DNA from: Lactiplantibacillus pentosus
GTDB lineage: Bacteria; Bacillota; Bacilli; Lactobacillales; Lactobacillaceae
Direction of reading: 5' to 3'
DNA: 64,000 nucleotides
Assembly (NCBI RefSeq): GCF_003641185.1
Contig: NZ_CP032757.1
Location: forward strand, 2,418,001-2,482,000
Shown: one piece after another, positions 33,965-42,032 of the stretch
Position numbering within the stretch: the first letter of the stretch is position 1
How the letters are laid out: every line of letters starts with the position of its first letter
The notes under the pieces: model-generated
Told to the model about the DNA's origin: nothing
The model's input: only the letters and a program-made list of their open reading frames with translations
Databases searched by the model: none
Position numbers and translations under genes: made by a program

Positions 33965-35050
33965 CTACTGTTTTTCTCGATTGTATTGACGTATTAGTCC
34001 ATGCTTGTTAACAAACTGACGAGTAACTGACTGACGACGTCTCACTAATTCTTGTGCAGCCGTAATATCACTTTGATCACCAAGCTTTTTAGCTGCTATC
34101 AATTTACGCTTAGCTTTTCGTACCTCACGTTCAAGTCGTCGCTGAGTTTGTTCTAATTGATACCTAGCAGCATTGTCATCATCTGACTGCTGTGGCACTG
34201 GCATTGAACCGTAGCCTTCGATATATGGAATCGTATAATGTCGGCAATTAATGCCCCCAATGCCAGTAATCGTACCGTATCCCGTTGTTGATTCGAAATC
34301 TGGATACTTGTCTGTATTACCGTCCAAAGAATAAACATGGTCTTGATACTGTAAGTGGCTTGGCCGGCATCCCATGTGAGAACTAACTTTAACTAACGAA
34401 CCATACTGGCGATACCTAAGTAACTCTGTATCATTCGTAGCACTATTAATACTTGAGTTAACCACTGTCCGCACATAGACATCTGGTGACCATTTTCGAC
34501 CAGCCTTATCAACGAGTGCGGGTACACCTTGTTCTGCCCATTGCTCACTAGCTTTAGCTATTGCTTTGATGGCAGTTGTACCACTATCAATTGACCGCTT
34601 TGCATCACCAACAATTCCCCTAAACATCTGATACGCATTAGCGCTCATATTACGTCTAGCAAGGTTCAGATAATTATCCGTCTCTGTTAACTGGTCATCA
34701 ACAACTTGCTTAAACTGTTGCGAATCCTTGATCGAATCCACTTGCTTTCCAGTAACCTTTTTAAGCCACTTTTCAGCTTGTTTGACATTATCTTGACTAA
34801 TTGTACTAAGTCTTGTGTGCAATTGCTTAGACGCATGCTGTGTAGGTGAGACAGTTATTTTAGCAGCATATTGTCTAACATCATCTGTGTGATTAAGTAA
34901 TTCGTTTATCCATTCATTATCGGTATCATCATGTTTAGATACTTCATTTCCTATCATGTTGACAATGAAAGACCAAATCAAATCTTCAACATTAGCATAG
35001 TTGTTAGCATCTTCATCCGAATAGTCTGATAAATCCCATGGTTTAAGCAT
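33965..35050 (-). CDS. Minor capsid protein (portal-proximal, Phage_min_cap2-like)
   Basis: ATG at 35050 overlaps the portal stop by 8 nt; earlier in-frame starts lie deep in the portal gene and encode unlikely sequence. 361 residues with SSHMGCRPSHLQYQDHVYS and GGINCRHYTIPYIEG, the conserved Cys/His region of A118-type minor capsid proteins. Probably carried in the head and possibly ejected. Confidence 0.82.
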   Translation of the reverse strand: MLKPWDLSDYSDEDANNYANVEDLIWSFIVNMIGNEVSKHDDTDNEWINELLNHTDDVRQYAAKITVSPTQHASKQLHTRLSTISQDNVKQAEKWLKKVTGKQVDSIKDSQQFKQVVDDQLTETDNYLNLARRNMSANAYQMFRGIVGDAKRSIDSGTTAIKAIAKASEQWAEQGVPALVDKAGRKWSPDVYVRTVVNSSINSATNDTELLRYRQYGSLVKVSSHMGCRPSHLQYQDHVYSLDGNTDKYPDFESTTGYGTITGIGGINCRHYTIPYIEGYGSMPVPQQSDDDNAARYQLEQTQRRLEREVRKAKRKLIAAKKLGDQSDITAAQELVRRRQSVTRQFVNKHGLIRQYNREKQ

Positions 35051-36638
35051 CACCCTCACCATCTTTACCATTACCACCGACAACATCTTCAATTGCACCT
35101 TCAGCATTCGCTGTTTCTGCATTGATTTGGTCAAGAACCTGTTGAGCTTCAACATCAGTAATTCCATTGGCACGTTTAATTGCTTCTAGTTGTGTCATGA
35201 CGGGGTGATTACCATTCGCCTTCATGTAATAATTCAAATTGTCATTCCGGTCTTTAGCAATCGAATCATCAAAGTTAACAGAGATATCAATATCTGTTTG
35301 ACCTGAATATTGAACATTTGAATCATTTTTAGCCAGTTCCACAATAATCTGACAAATATGTTCAATTGCTTCTCCAATCAACGTTTCGTGACTGTTTTTG
35401 GATTGATACGTATCACTATTCTCACTAATTACCGCTGTCGCTGTGATAACACCCTGTTTGCTGTCAAACGTAAACATATCTGCGCTGAAACCAATTTGTG
35501 AAGAGTAGAAATGCAACAAATCATTGATGCCAGCCACAATTGCTTCATTTCGCAGTCCTAATGTAATATCAGTCGGTTTCACTGACTCACCATCACCGCC
35601 ACTCATTGTCGTGTTGTATGCCATGTAGACATCTTCACTCCAATCAACATAATACCGTGTTTTACCGGTTTGTGGGTCAACTTCACGTTTCAATTGATTT
35701 GCTGGTGCGGCAATACGCCGTTTCCCTTTGACAAATTCTTGGAATAACAAGTCATAGGCTTCATCTAACTGGCGCAATGTGTCTATAGCGTTAGCGTAGA
35801 TAGGAATGCCCAATGGACTGTCAATGTGCAAGTTATTAGCTAAATTTGGCTTTAAATAGATAAACGTCGGCCGTGAATAAAGCTTTTTGGAATACCTAGT
35901 CGGCTGTGGTGACATGTTTTTGAATGCATCCGGCAAGTTACTCCAATCATCAATTTTCACACCCAAGTCATCATTGCTATTGGTCGTACTCTTGTAGATC
36001 TCGTTAGTCACGACATAGTCTGTATCGGTTTCTTCATGCCATTCCAATAACGTATAGTAATGACTGTCACTCATGAACTTGGAGGCAATGACAGCTTCAC
36101 TGACACCATTAGCATCTGACGTGATTGGATAGAATGCATCAGCGGTAGCAAATCGAATCTTAACTTTACCACGATCAGTGTACAATCGGATAACAATGCC
36201 ACCAGTCGCGAACATATATTCTAAGTAACGTTCAAAATTGTTATAAAAATGATTGTCCTTCAAGGTTTGCTGTACGAACTGATTCTCAATCGTTTGATAA
36301 TCATCTGGCGATGAAGGAGCATCAGGATTCTTCGCGTTCTTTGGGCTAACAGTAATAACAGCCTTTTGATTGAATACCAAACTTGCCATCTTCTTGGCGG
36401 CAACTTGTCCCATGTTTAATGACATTTTCTGACGATCTAAATAAGAATCGTCGGGTAACTTTTTGTGTATTTTCAACCATTCCGGTGTTGACTGATAAAT
36501 GCTAAACCACTTAGCAATCAATCCATACTGGTCATCATCCGCCATTACCTTCTTATGGTCAGTTACGCTTTGCAACTCAGTAGCTAATCCCATTTTGACT
36601 AACACCCCCTTTATCCAATCATGTATTCTGTTAAACAA
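35043..36638 (-). CDS. Portal protein (A118/SPP1-like)
   Basis: A 531-residue protein forming the dodecameric DNA entry ring. Features include NMGQVAAKKMASLVFNQKA, YIKPNLANN-like and NAIDTLRQLDEAYDLLFQEF, then FTFDSKQGVITATAVISENSDT, characteristic of the A118 portal family, and an acidic C-terminus. It sits between the large terminase and the minor capsid gene. Confidence 0.88.
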   Translation of the reverse strand: MFNRIHDWIKGVLVKMGLATELQSVTDHKKVMADDDQYGLIAKWFSIYQSTPEWLKIHKKLPDDSYLDRQKMSLNMGQVAAKKMASLVFNQKAVITVSPKNAKNPDAPSSPDDYQTIENQFVQQTLKDNHFYNNFERYLEYMFATGGIVIRLYTDRGKVKIRFATADAFYPITSDANGVSEAVIASKFMSDSHYYTLLEWHEETDTDYVVTNEIYKSTTNSNDDLGVKIDDWSNLPDAFKNMSPQPTRYSKKLYSRPTFIYLKPNLANNLHIDSPLGIPIYANAIDTLRQLDEAYDLLFQEFVKGKRRIAAPANQLKREVDPQTGKTRYYVDWSEDVYMAYNTTMSGGDGESVKPTDITLGLRNEAIVAGINDLLHFYSSQIGFSADMFTFDSKQGVITATAVISENSDTYQSKNSHETLIGEAIEHICQIIVELAKNDSNVQYSGQTDIDISVNFDDSIAKDRNDNLNYYMKANGNHPVMTQLEAIKRANGITDVEAQQVLDQINAETANAEGAIEDVVGGNGKDGEGDA

Positions 36639-36640
36639 GG

Positions 36641-37966
36641 CTAGTAACCTCCCTTGTATTTCTTCGTAAAGTAATTAGCAGCGTACCGGCACTCGTCCAT
36701 TGCATGGTTATTAGCATCGACCGGCTTACCGGTTGTTTCATCACGTACATACATACCAAGTTCTTTAACAAAGTGATAATTATCATAGCTCTGATTTGCT
36801 AGTCCACTATCCGGCGTATCAACCAAGACAAACTGACCATCTGCAATCAATGATTGTTGCCTTTGAATACCGACTTCAATTCCTTTAGAGTTACCAACGT
36901 GATCATGCCCGTTGTTATCCGCCTTACCAGCTTCAACGCCAACCTTAATTAGCTCTTGTCGTAATGCCAATGAAGCGGGATCCACTAACACCATCGAGTA
37001 GTGCAGTTGGTATGTGTTAACACACCACAAAATAAATCTTCTTAATTCTGTGGCATACGTGCTCATCGCCTTTGTTTGTCCTGTCTCCGTGCCACTGTGA
37101 TAATAATTAGCAACGCGATTTAGAACAAACTTAAAACGCCCATCAGGTTGACGGACGCGGGTAACAATATTGCAACTCATTGTTGTGGCATCATCTTGAC
37201 CGGCATCACCCGTAAAGTACATCTCAACCGGTTGTCCAATCAAAGTATGGTTAGTCATACTATCTTGGTCAAACTGGTCATAGATAATCCCTTGTGGCAT
37301 AACTCTTAATCCTAACCAGTCGCGCTTATACAGATATGGATTCTTCTTAAGCTGTGCCTCCATTTCAGCCAAGCGCTTGGTTGTCATCACTGGGTTATCA
37401 GACATACGCCAATGCAGCCAATGCGCATCACGTTCATCAAAGAACTTAATAATCGGGTCTTGTGGTGCTGGCGGGTTAAGGTCAGCAAGATGATAACGAT
37501 ACTTAGCTGCGGCCGTCCGCCGAAAGGTTTCGTCAAGGAACTCGCGGTTTAACAAGTTGATTTCAGAATACGCGACTGAACCCAATGACATTCCACGAAT
37601 AGCGTTAGCACTGTTTGACTTGGCCCCACCTTTGAAATAAATCTTCTTTTTCCCACTAGGCAGGTCTAAAGCTAAATGGTCGCCACCACGATCACGTCTC
37701 AAATGACTAGCACCATCAAATATATAGGCTAGTCCCATGCCATCGCCTTCGATAAACAGATTATAAGCAAGCTCCTGGTTATAAGCGCTAACTAAATGGT
37801 TCTCGTCCGTTGTTGCCAAATAAAATAGCGCTAACCGGGCATCATCCGCCGCGGTCTTACCCGCACGAATTGAGCCTTCATTAACATCAAACAGGTGGTC
37901 GAATGGAGAAAAGATAAACGTCGCCTGTTTCTTACCATAGCTAATCTTCTCTATCGGTGTTTGCAT
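36641..37966 (-). CDS. terL: Terminase large subunit
   Basis: ATG at 37966 has AAGGAGG upstream; the longer frame lacks one. 441 residues: packaging ATPase with a Walker A-like loop GSIRAGKT (31-38), then a C-terminal nuclease domain with FTGDAGQDD and LVDPASLALR as likely acidic metal-binding segments. It overlaps the small subunit gene by 26 nt. Confidence 0.9.
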   Translation of the reverse strand: MQTPIEKISYGKKQATFIFSPFDHLFDVNEGSIRAGKTAADDARLALFYLATTDENHLVSAYNQELAYNLFIEGDGMGLAYIFDGASHLRRDRGGDHLALDLPSGKKKIYFKGGAKSNSANAIRGMSLGSVAYSEINLLNREFLDETFRRTAAAKYRYHLADLNPPAPQDPIIKFFDERDAHWLHWRMSDNPVMTTKRLAEMEAQLKKNPYLYKRDWLGLRVMPQGIIYDQFDQDSMTNHTLIGQPVEMYFTGDAGQDDATTMSCNIVTRVRQPDGRFKFVLNRVANYYHSGTETGQTKAMSTYATELRRFILWCVNTYQLHYSMVLVDPASLALRQELIKVGVEAGKADNNGHDHVGNSKGIEVGIQRQQSLIADGQFVLVDTPDSGLANQSYDNYHFVKELGMYVRDETTGKPVDANNHAMDECRYAANYFTKKYKGGY

Positions 37967-38456
37967 CGTTTTCTTCCTCCTTAGGCACCAGTTGCACTGC
38001 ACCCTTCGTTAAAGCCTTAAGCAATGGATTGACATGACCGACTCCTTCAAGTTCATTAGCCTTATGCTCAACAATGCGAGCATCCGCGTTAGCTTTCCTG
38101 ATTTGCGCCTTTCGTAATTCATCGTTACCGTCTGCCGAGCCAAATCCAGCCATGGTTAGAATCGTTGTATTTGCTTGTAAGCGTACCATCTCAGACTTGG
38201 CATTCAAGGATAGCTGGTGTAACTGTTTGACTGCATCCGGCACATACCCATCCAATGCGATATGGCGGTATTCTTGCTGAGCTTTGATAAAGGTTTGGTT
38301 CTTCTTCCAATTGGCAAGTGTCTGTCGTGAACGGTTTACCGTTTTGGCAATTTCTTCATCCGTTAACTCATCTTCAAACAGCATGATAACAGCCTTTTTC
38401 CGCCGTTCATCAAGGCTTTGAAAAGCACCATTTTGTAAACTTTTGTATACTGTCAT
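37941..38456 (-). CDS. terS: Terminase small subunit
   Basis: 171 residues with an N-terminal helix-turn-helix (LTDEEIAKTVNRSRQTLANW, about 31-50) and a helical oligomerisation region. It recognises the packaging site. GGAGG lies 14 nt before this ATG, rather far; the in-frame GTG at 38471 overlaps the site, so the exact start is uncertain. Confidence 0.85.
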   Translation of the reverse strand: MTVYKSLQNGAFQSLDERRKKAVIMLFEDELTDEEIAKTVNRSRQTLANWKKNQTFIKAQQEYRHIALDGYVPDAVKQLHQLSLNAKSEMVRLQANTTILTMAGFGSADGNDELRKAQIRKANADARIVEHKANELEGVGHVNPLLKALTKGAVQLVPKEEENDANTDRED

Positions 38457-38514
38457 TACATACCACCACACCTCCGTTTTTAAACCAGTCGAAATCGACG
38501 GGTTTGGAATTAAT

Positions 38515-38673
38515 CTAGCTCAATTGCTTAATTCGTTTTGACAAACAATAGCAACGTTTAAATAAATTAATTTGAATCCATGATTCAACGTAAGAATGAT
38601 TATTCTCGTCGTATTTCGTTATATAATGATGTACCATTTGCTCAATTTCCTTTCTTTTCCGAATTAAATCCAT
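38515..38673 (-). CDS. Small hypothetical phage protein, 52 residues
   Basis: Frame beginning MDLIRKRKEIEQMVHHYI and overlapping the end of the next upstream gene by 32 nt. Basic and helical. Only a weak ribosome binding site is visible, so moderate confidence. Confidence 0.4.
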   Translation of the reverse strand: MDLIRKRKEIEQMVHHYITKYDENNHSYVESWIQINLFKRCYCLSKRIKQLS

Positions 38674-38839
38674 CGCCCTGTGAAGCTCGATATACCGCTT
38701 TAGTTTTATTTTCCAAATAGAAAGCGCCATGCTGTTTAGCACGACGCTTCTTGTCCTTGTACCACTTATCTATCCGGGCATCAGCCTGCACCCATTCAGG
38801 CGGCTCGTACCCATATTTGCTGTGAATCATTACTGCCAT
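38642..38839 (-). CDS. Small basic phage protein, 65 residues
   Basis: ATG with AGGAG eight nt upstream; begins MAVMIHSKYGYEPPEWVQ. Lys/Arg-rich helix around DKWYKDKKRRAKQHG. Found before the terminase genes; perhaps DNA-binding, function unknown. Confidence 0.65.
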   Translation of the reverse strand: MAVMIHSKYGYEPPEWVQADARIDKWYKDKKRRAKQHGAFYLENKTKAVYRASQGDGFNSEKKGN

Positions 38840-38905
38840 GACGTCACTCCTAAATTTAATACCTTACAAAATAACCGCACGAAAGATATTGCTAAGCAAA
38901 TCACT

Positions 38906-39001
38906 TTATTCTCGTTTATTCTTACCAGTATTGTAACCAAGTTGAAACAACCCGATTGACAATCCCAGTATTCCTATTATCAAGCTAAATATAAAAATCA
39001 T
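38906..39001 (-). CDS. Single-helix membrane peptide, 31 residues
   Basis: ATG at 39001 overlaps the region just after the upstream stop (GACTAAAATG). One hydrophobic helix (about 2-20), then GYNTGKNKRE. Tiny membrane peptides are common in phage accessory blocks. Coupling to the upstream gene supports it. Confidence 0.5.
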   Translation of the reverse strand: MIFIFSLIIGILGLSIGLFQLGYNTGKNKRE

Positions 39002-39002
39002 T

Positions 39003-39629
39003 TTAGTCACCTGGCCCTCCATACTCGTCGATTATATTTTTATCTTCTTTTTCTAACGCTTTTCTTTGTTTCTCGTATCCATGTTCATACAAATCTCCTC
39101 CTTTTTTTACAGTATGTTCATCTTCTAAAATCACGTTTCTAGTTAATACTAGCTCTCTTAGAAAAGTTTCTTGTATTTCGGAGTTGAAATACAATTGTCC
39201 ATCAATATAACCCTTAAATTTCGAGTTCTTTTTTGAAATATCCTCTATTTGATTCAAGGAACTATTTATACGATAAATAACATTGGACAAATCAGCACGA
39301 TAGACTTGATAATTCATCGACTCAGATTTTGGTAAGTTTGTTATTTGAACATCTTTTATAATCGATAAATTCTGATTTAAACTATCAGTTTGATAAGCCA
39401 GTTGTTCTTTTGATAAAGGAACATTCTTAGCATAGCTAACTTTATAAATCAGCAAATCAATATCATATACAGCCAGCTTAGTTGAGTTTTTAATCACTTG
39501 CCGTGTGTTGTTTCTATATACCTGAGTAGCATTATGTTGCTGCCACCATCCTAATGCTGATATGGCCAGAGCAAATATAGAAATTGCTGTGGTCAATAGT
39601 GGGTTCCAATTTTTTCTTATCCATACCAT
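39003..39629 (-). CDS. Hypothetical membrane-anchored protein, 208 residues
   Basis: One N-terminal membrane helix (about 11-29, LLTTAISIFALAISALGWW) followed by a mainly helical soluble part. No family recognised. It lies between the tRNA cluster terminator and the terminase genes, in a usual accessory slot, and is more AT-rich than the structural genes, suggesting recent acquisition. Confidence 0.65.
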   Translation of the reverse strand: MVWIRKNWNPLLTTAISIFALAISALGWWQQHNATQVYRNNTRQVIKNSTKLAVYDIDLLIYKVSYAKNVPLSKEQLAYQTDSLNQNLSIIKDVQITNLPKSESMNYQVYRADLSNVIYRINSSLNQIEDISKKNSKFKGYIDGQLYFNSEIQETFLRELVLTRNVILEDEHTVKKGGDLYEHGYEKQRKALEKEDKNIIDEYGGPGD

Positions 39630-39659
39630 ACTAATTCCTCCAAACTAATCTAACTATAC

Positions 39660-39684
39660 AAAAACTCCCGCCAATAAGCGAGAG
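39660..39684 (-). terminator. Terminator after the minus-strand tRNA cluster
   Basis: CTCTCGC / GCGGGAG hairpin with five T residues following on the minus strand. It separates the tRNA block from the membrane-protein and late genes. Confidence 0.8.
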
Positions 39685-39807
39685 CAGTTTGAAGGATTAC
39701 TGAGAATACCTGAGGGAGCTAAAGCCCCCCTTTCGGCATCTATATACAATACCACAGCGCACCTGTTCCTGCAGGCAATCTGGTGGCCAGTTTAATTGCG
39801 CCGATTA

Positions 39808-39867
39808 TATCGCTGGTAGGACTCGAACCTACATCCCATTGTGGCTTGCCAATTAGCCCACGGCGAT
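39808..39867 (-). tRNA. tRNA-like gene lacking the anticodon arm
   Basis: 60 nt. The acceptor ATCGCCG/CAGCGAT has six of seven pairs, the D arm GGCT-AATTGGCA-AGCC is perfect, the T arm GTAGG-TTCGAGT-CCTAC is perfect and an A discriminator is present. Only ACAATGGGAT lies between D and T arms where about 22 nt are normal, so the anticodon stem-loop is absent. Either a decayed tRNA or a non-decoding tRNA mimic. Confidence 0.7.
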
Positions 39868-39881
39868 ACTCGCATTTAACG

Positions 39882-39951
39882 GCCGACATTAAACACGAAG
39901 ACTAATGCCGGCGGCAGAGAGGAGCGCATCACCCCTTATAAATCCGCCGGC
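39882..39951 (-). repeat. Two overlapping strong hairpins between tRNA genes
   Basis: GCCGACATTA (39882-39891) pairs with TAATGCCGGC (39903-39912). GCCGGCGG (39907-39914) also pairs with CCGCCGGC (39944-39951). The two are mutually exclusive. No U run follows. They may guide processing of the tRNA precursor or be remnants of another tRNA. Confidence 0.5.
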
Positions 39952-39953
39952 TA

Positions 39954-40025
39954 CACAGATAGCTGGATTTGAACCAACATAGACGGTTTTGGAGACCGCC
40001 ATCTTGCCAATTAGATAATATCTGC
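39954..40025 (-). tRNA. tRNA-Trp (anticodon CCA), phage-encoded
   Basis: 72-nt cloverleaf: acceptor GCAGATA/TATCTGT, D stem ATCT/AGAT, anticodon loop CTCCAAA, T loop TTCAAAT, G discriminator. Confidence 0.88.
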
Positions 40026-40030
40026 TTAAT

Positions 40031-40092
40031 AGACGGGCCATCATATCAACTTAATCAAGGAGGCAATACAAACTGTACATCTGCGCCCGTCT
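40031..40092 (-). ncRNA. 62-nt element with tRNA-like acceptor stem
   Basis: AGACGGG pairs perfectly with CCCGTCT and an A follows as in a discriminator base. It lies 5 nt from tRNA-Trp and 2 nt from tRNA-Asn, as a tRNA gene would. Inside are small hairpins (TACA-GTT-TGTA and CTT-GATT-AAG) but no TTCGA-type T loop. It is either a very degenerate tRNA or a structured spacer. Confidence 0.4.
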
Positions 40093-40094
40093 AA

Positions 40095-40167
40095 CGTAGC
40101 CTGCTGGGCTCGAACCAGCGACAACCTGATTAACAGTCAGGCGCTCTACCAACTGAGCTAAGGCCAC
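40095..40167 (-). tRNA. tRNA-Asn (anticodon GTT), phage-encoded
   Basis: 73 nt: acceptor GTGGCCT/AGGCTAC, D arm TAGCTCAGTTGGTAGAGC, anticodon loop CTGTTAA, T arm GCTGG-TTCGAGC-CCAGC, G discriminator. Confidence 0.92.
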
Positions 40168-40257
40168 AATAATAATCAATTAGAGCTATCAGAAAAACGT
40201 TTATTTGTCGCCCTAACCAATTATCAATAATACTAATTTACCACCAATTTATTGCTA

Positions 40258-40312
40258 TGAAGTCCGGCTTGGGTTCGGAAAAAGTTCGGTTAAAGTCCGG
40301 TTTGAGTTCGGT
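40258..40312 (-). repeat. Five tandem 11-bp iterons at the ArpU gene end
   Basis: On the minus strand five uninterrupted 11-bp units read ACCGAACTCAA, ACCGGACTTTA, ACCGAACTTTT, TCCGAACCCAA, GCCGGACTTCA. The CCGRAC core is constant. The spacing of one helical turn suggests protein binding on one face. They overlap the last codons of arpU and precede the tRNA and late genes. Confidence 0.75.
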
Positions 40313-40751
40313 TTTGGTAAATATTCAGGTCTTCTAGGTAATAGCTCTGCGCGAACTGTAGCATTGCCAAGGGCTTCCAGCGGTCAAAATACTGAGTCTT
40401 GCTGTAACCAATATCCATGTAGCACATCGTATCACTGTATCCTTGCAAATATAGCCGATCTAATATCTCCTGGCACTCATGATCACAGCGAGCCATGGCC
40501 TGAATAGTCTGTCGGACAATCTGTTCAGCATATAGGCGGCGTGTAATCCGATCCTCGGCCGAGTTACCAGCTGGGGCCGACTTAGGCATGCCATCCATGC
40601 TAGGCGATTTAAGATCAGCGACCGAATGGCCGGACGCCCGAACTGCTTGCGGTAACTTCTTATCCAAGAACCGCCGCACCTGTTTAATTGTTTTCTCCTG
40701 GTCAATTGGTGGAAAAATTTCATCTGAAATAACTTGCTGTTCGCCCATCAT
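40290..40751 (-). CDS. ArpU-family late transcription regulator
   Basis: 153 residues; start behind GGAGGGG. The C-terminal half (LDRLYLQGYSDTMCYMDIGYSKTQYFDRWKPLAMLQFAQ in part) is the sigma-factor-like helix-turn-helix of the ArpU/RinA group that activates late genes in Gram-positive phages. Last gene of the early block, directly before the iterons, tRNAs and terminase. Confidence 0.85.
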   Translation of the reverse strand: MMGEQQVISDEIFPPIDQEKTIKQVRRFLDKKLPQAVRASGHSVADLKSPSMDGMPKSAPAGNSAEDRITRRLYAEQIVRQTIQAMARCDHECQEILDRLYLQGYSDTMCYMDIGYSKTQYFDRWKPLAMLQFAQSYYLEDLNIYQNRTQTGL

Positions 40752-40770
40752 GCGCCCCTCCGCTTTCGTA

Positions 40771-40832
40771 TGCTATAATTAATTTTGTAGGAATCAATCG
40801 TAGCGTTGCCAGCAATGGCGGCGCTTTTTTAT
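40771..40832 (+). ncRNA. Possible very short plus-strand transcript
   Basis: An extended -10 (TGCTATAAT, 40771-40779) is followed about 25 nt later by a hairpin AGCG..GCC/GGC..CGCT and a T run ending at 40832. A transcript of roughly 45-50 nt opposite to the early operon is possible. No good -35 is seen. Confidence 0.35.
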
Positions 40833-41066
40833 TTAACCAATCGAAGTATCAGCATTGCCTACGATATGAAATGCTCGATCTGGGTATACATCTAGCCAGT
40901 CACCAATGCCTGCATACCTGTTTTCAACAGCGAGTCCACTGACGCCCGCTTGATTAGTAGTGTCAATCACCAGAACAACTTCACCATTATTCACGTTAAC
41001 CAACACATCATGTTTCTTAATTAAAGTACCTTCATCATCAATTCGTGGTTCAATTTCTTTTGTCAT
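40833..41066 (-). CDS. Hypothetical early phage protein, 77 residues
   Basis: Strong AGGAGG site. Acidic, beta-rich: KKHDVLVNVNNGEVVLVIDTTN. No family recognised. Part of the early run transcribed toward arpU. Confidence 0.6.
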   Translation of the reverse strand: MTKEIEPRIDDEGTLIKKHDVLVNVNNGEVVLVIDTTNQAGVSGLAVENRYAGIGDWLDVYPDRAFHIVGNADTSIG

Positions 41067-41097
41067 TGTTCATCCTCCTATAAAATAAGAATTTTAT

Positions 41098-41265
41098 TTA
41101 AACTCTCCCAGGATTTGGGGTATCAGCGAACACCAACTCCGCAATGTCAGCAATGAAGTCCTGGCCAATTTGTGCCTGTTGCTCAGTTGTCAGTGCCGCG
41201 TTCATTTCCAGGTTGGCAACTGTGGCTTTCATTTGGATTGCTTTGGCGTATTCGGTATCAGTCAG
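41098..41265 (-). CDS. Small early phage protein, 55 residues, probable CTG start
   Basis: GGAGG follows the upstream stop and is spaced seven nt from CTG at 41263-41265; no ATG, GTG or TTG is available there. The product would read (M)TDTEYAKAIQMKATVANLE and run to NPGRV. The next in-frame ATG lacks a site and would delete 11 residues. Probably a mutated ATG still used as a weak CTG start. Confidence 0.5.
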   Translation of the reverse strand: MTDTEYAKAIQMKATVANLEMNAALTTEQQAQIGQDFIADIAELVFADTPNPGRV

Positions 41266-41276
41266 TCGTCTTCCTC

Positions 41277-41528
41277 CTAAGTCATAGACATAAAACAGTC
41301 ATTAGGAATGTCATCAATTGATGACATTTTACGTTGCTTATAACAGTGAGTTTCCAAAACGTCTTTGTCAGTAAGTTCAGTTCCACGCGACCATAGCGGC
41401 CGATTATTACCGTCATACCAGAATAAATCGTTTCTAAGCTCTCTGCTTTTATCTATTGGTACCAGCAAGACAATCTCAACATCTCCGCTGTCATTAAACC
41501 AGTGGTTCGCTACTTTTAAAGTTTTCAT
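41277..41528 (-). CDS. Hypothetical early phage protein, 83 residues
   Basis: Begins MKTLKVANHWFNDSGDVEIV; overlaps the preceding gene by four bases. Small mixed alpha/beta protein, no known motif. Confidence 0.6.
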   Translation of the reverse strand: MKTLKVANHWFNDSGDVEIVLLVPIDKSRELRNDLFWYDGNNRPLWSRGTELTDKDVLETHCYKQRKMSSIDDIPNDCFMSMT

Positions 41529-41659
41529 TCTTCACCCTCCATTGATTCTGCCATCGCCATTATCAGCGGGTAATCTTCCCACGCTACTTCTGACTCGTCT
41601 GCGTAACTCATCGCCTCACAGGCCGCTTGTATAGCCCACGCTGGTATTTCACTGTCCAT
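41525..41659 (-). CDS. Small acidic phage protein, 44 residues
   Basis: ATG at 41659 behind GGAGG, overlapping the rusA end by 11 nt. MDSEIPAWAIQAACEAMSYA onward is helical and acidic. Unknown function. Confidence 0.6.
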   Translation of the reverse strand: MDSEIPAWAIQAACEAMSYADESEVAWEDYPLIMAMAESMEGEE

Positions 41660-42032
41660 GTCCGTCCTCCGTAATTGCTTCAACTTCCACTCTTGGGTTC
41701 TGCTTATCAACCGCAAATTCATCTTGAAAACCGGTTATATGCTTGCGGTTGTCATTGCCTAGGAGCCCAGCTTTCATAAATCCGTCCAGCACAAACTTTT
41801 TAGCAAACGCGATATTATCAGCATCTTTTCGGTTGTTTTTCGTGTACCACGTAAATTTAAGCTTGCAAGGCCATGTAAACTCGACCCCTGAATTATAGCT
41901 GGCTCTGGCGTACACGCTGCACAGGGCTGTATATCGCTTCTTGAGGCTAGCTGCTGCGTATCTGTTTGCACGCTCAGCCCTGATATACTCGTTTAAGCTA
42001 GGTAGTTCGCCCTTGATCACGACTTTGCTCAT
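41649..42032 (-). CDS. rusA: RusA-type Holliday junction resolvase
   Basis: 127 residues. GELPSLNEYIRAERANRY at the start and NRKDADNIAFAKKFVLDGF with clustered Asp residues match the RusA metal-binding site. It resolves branched DNA formed during recombination and packaging. Overlaps the upstream gene by four bases. Confidence 0.88.
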   Translation of the reverse strand: MSKVVIKGELPSLNEYIRAERANRYAAASLKKRYTALCSVYARASYNSGVEFTWPCKLKFTWYTKNNRKDADNIAFAKKFVLDGFMKAGLLGNDNRKHITGFQDEFAVDKQNPRVEVEAITEDGHGQ

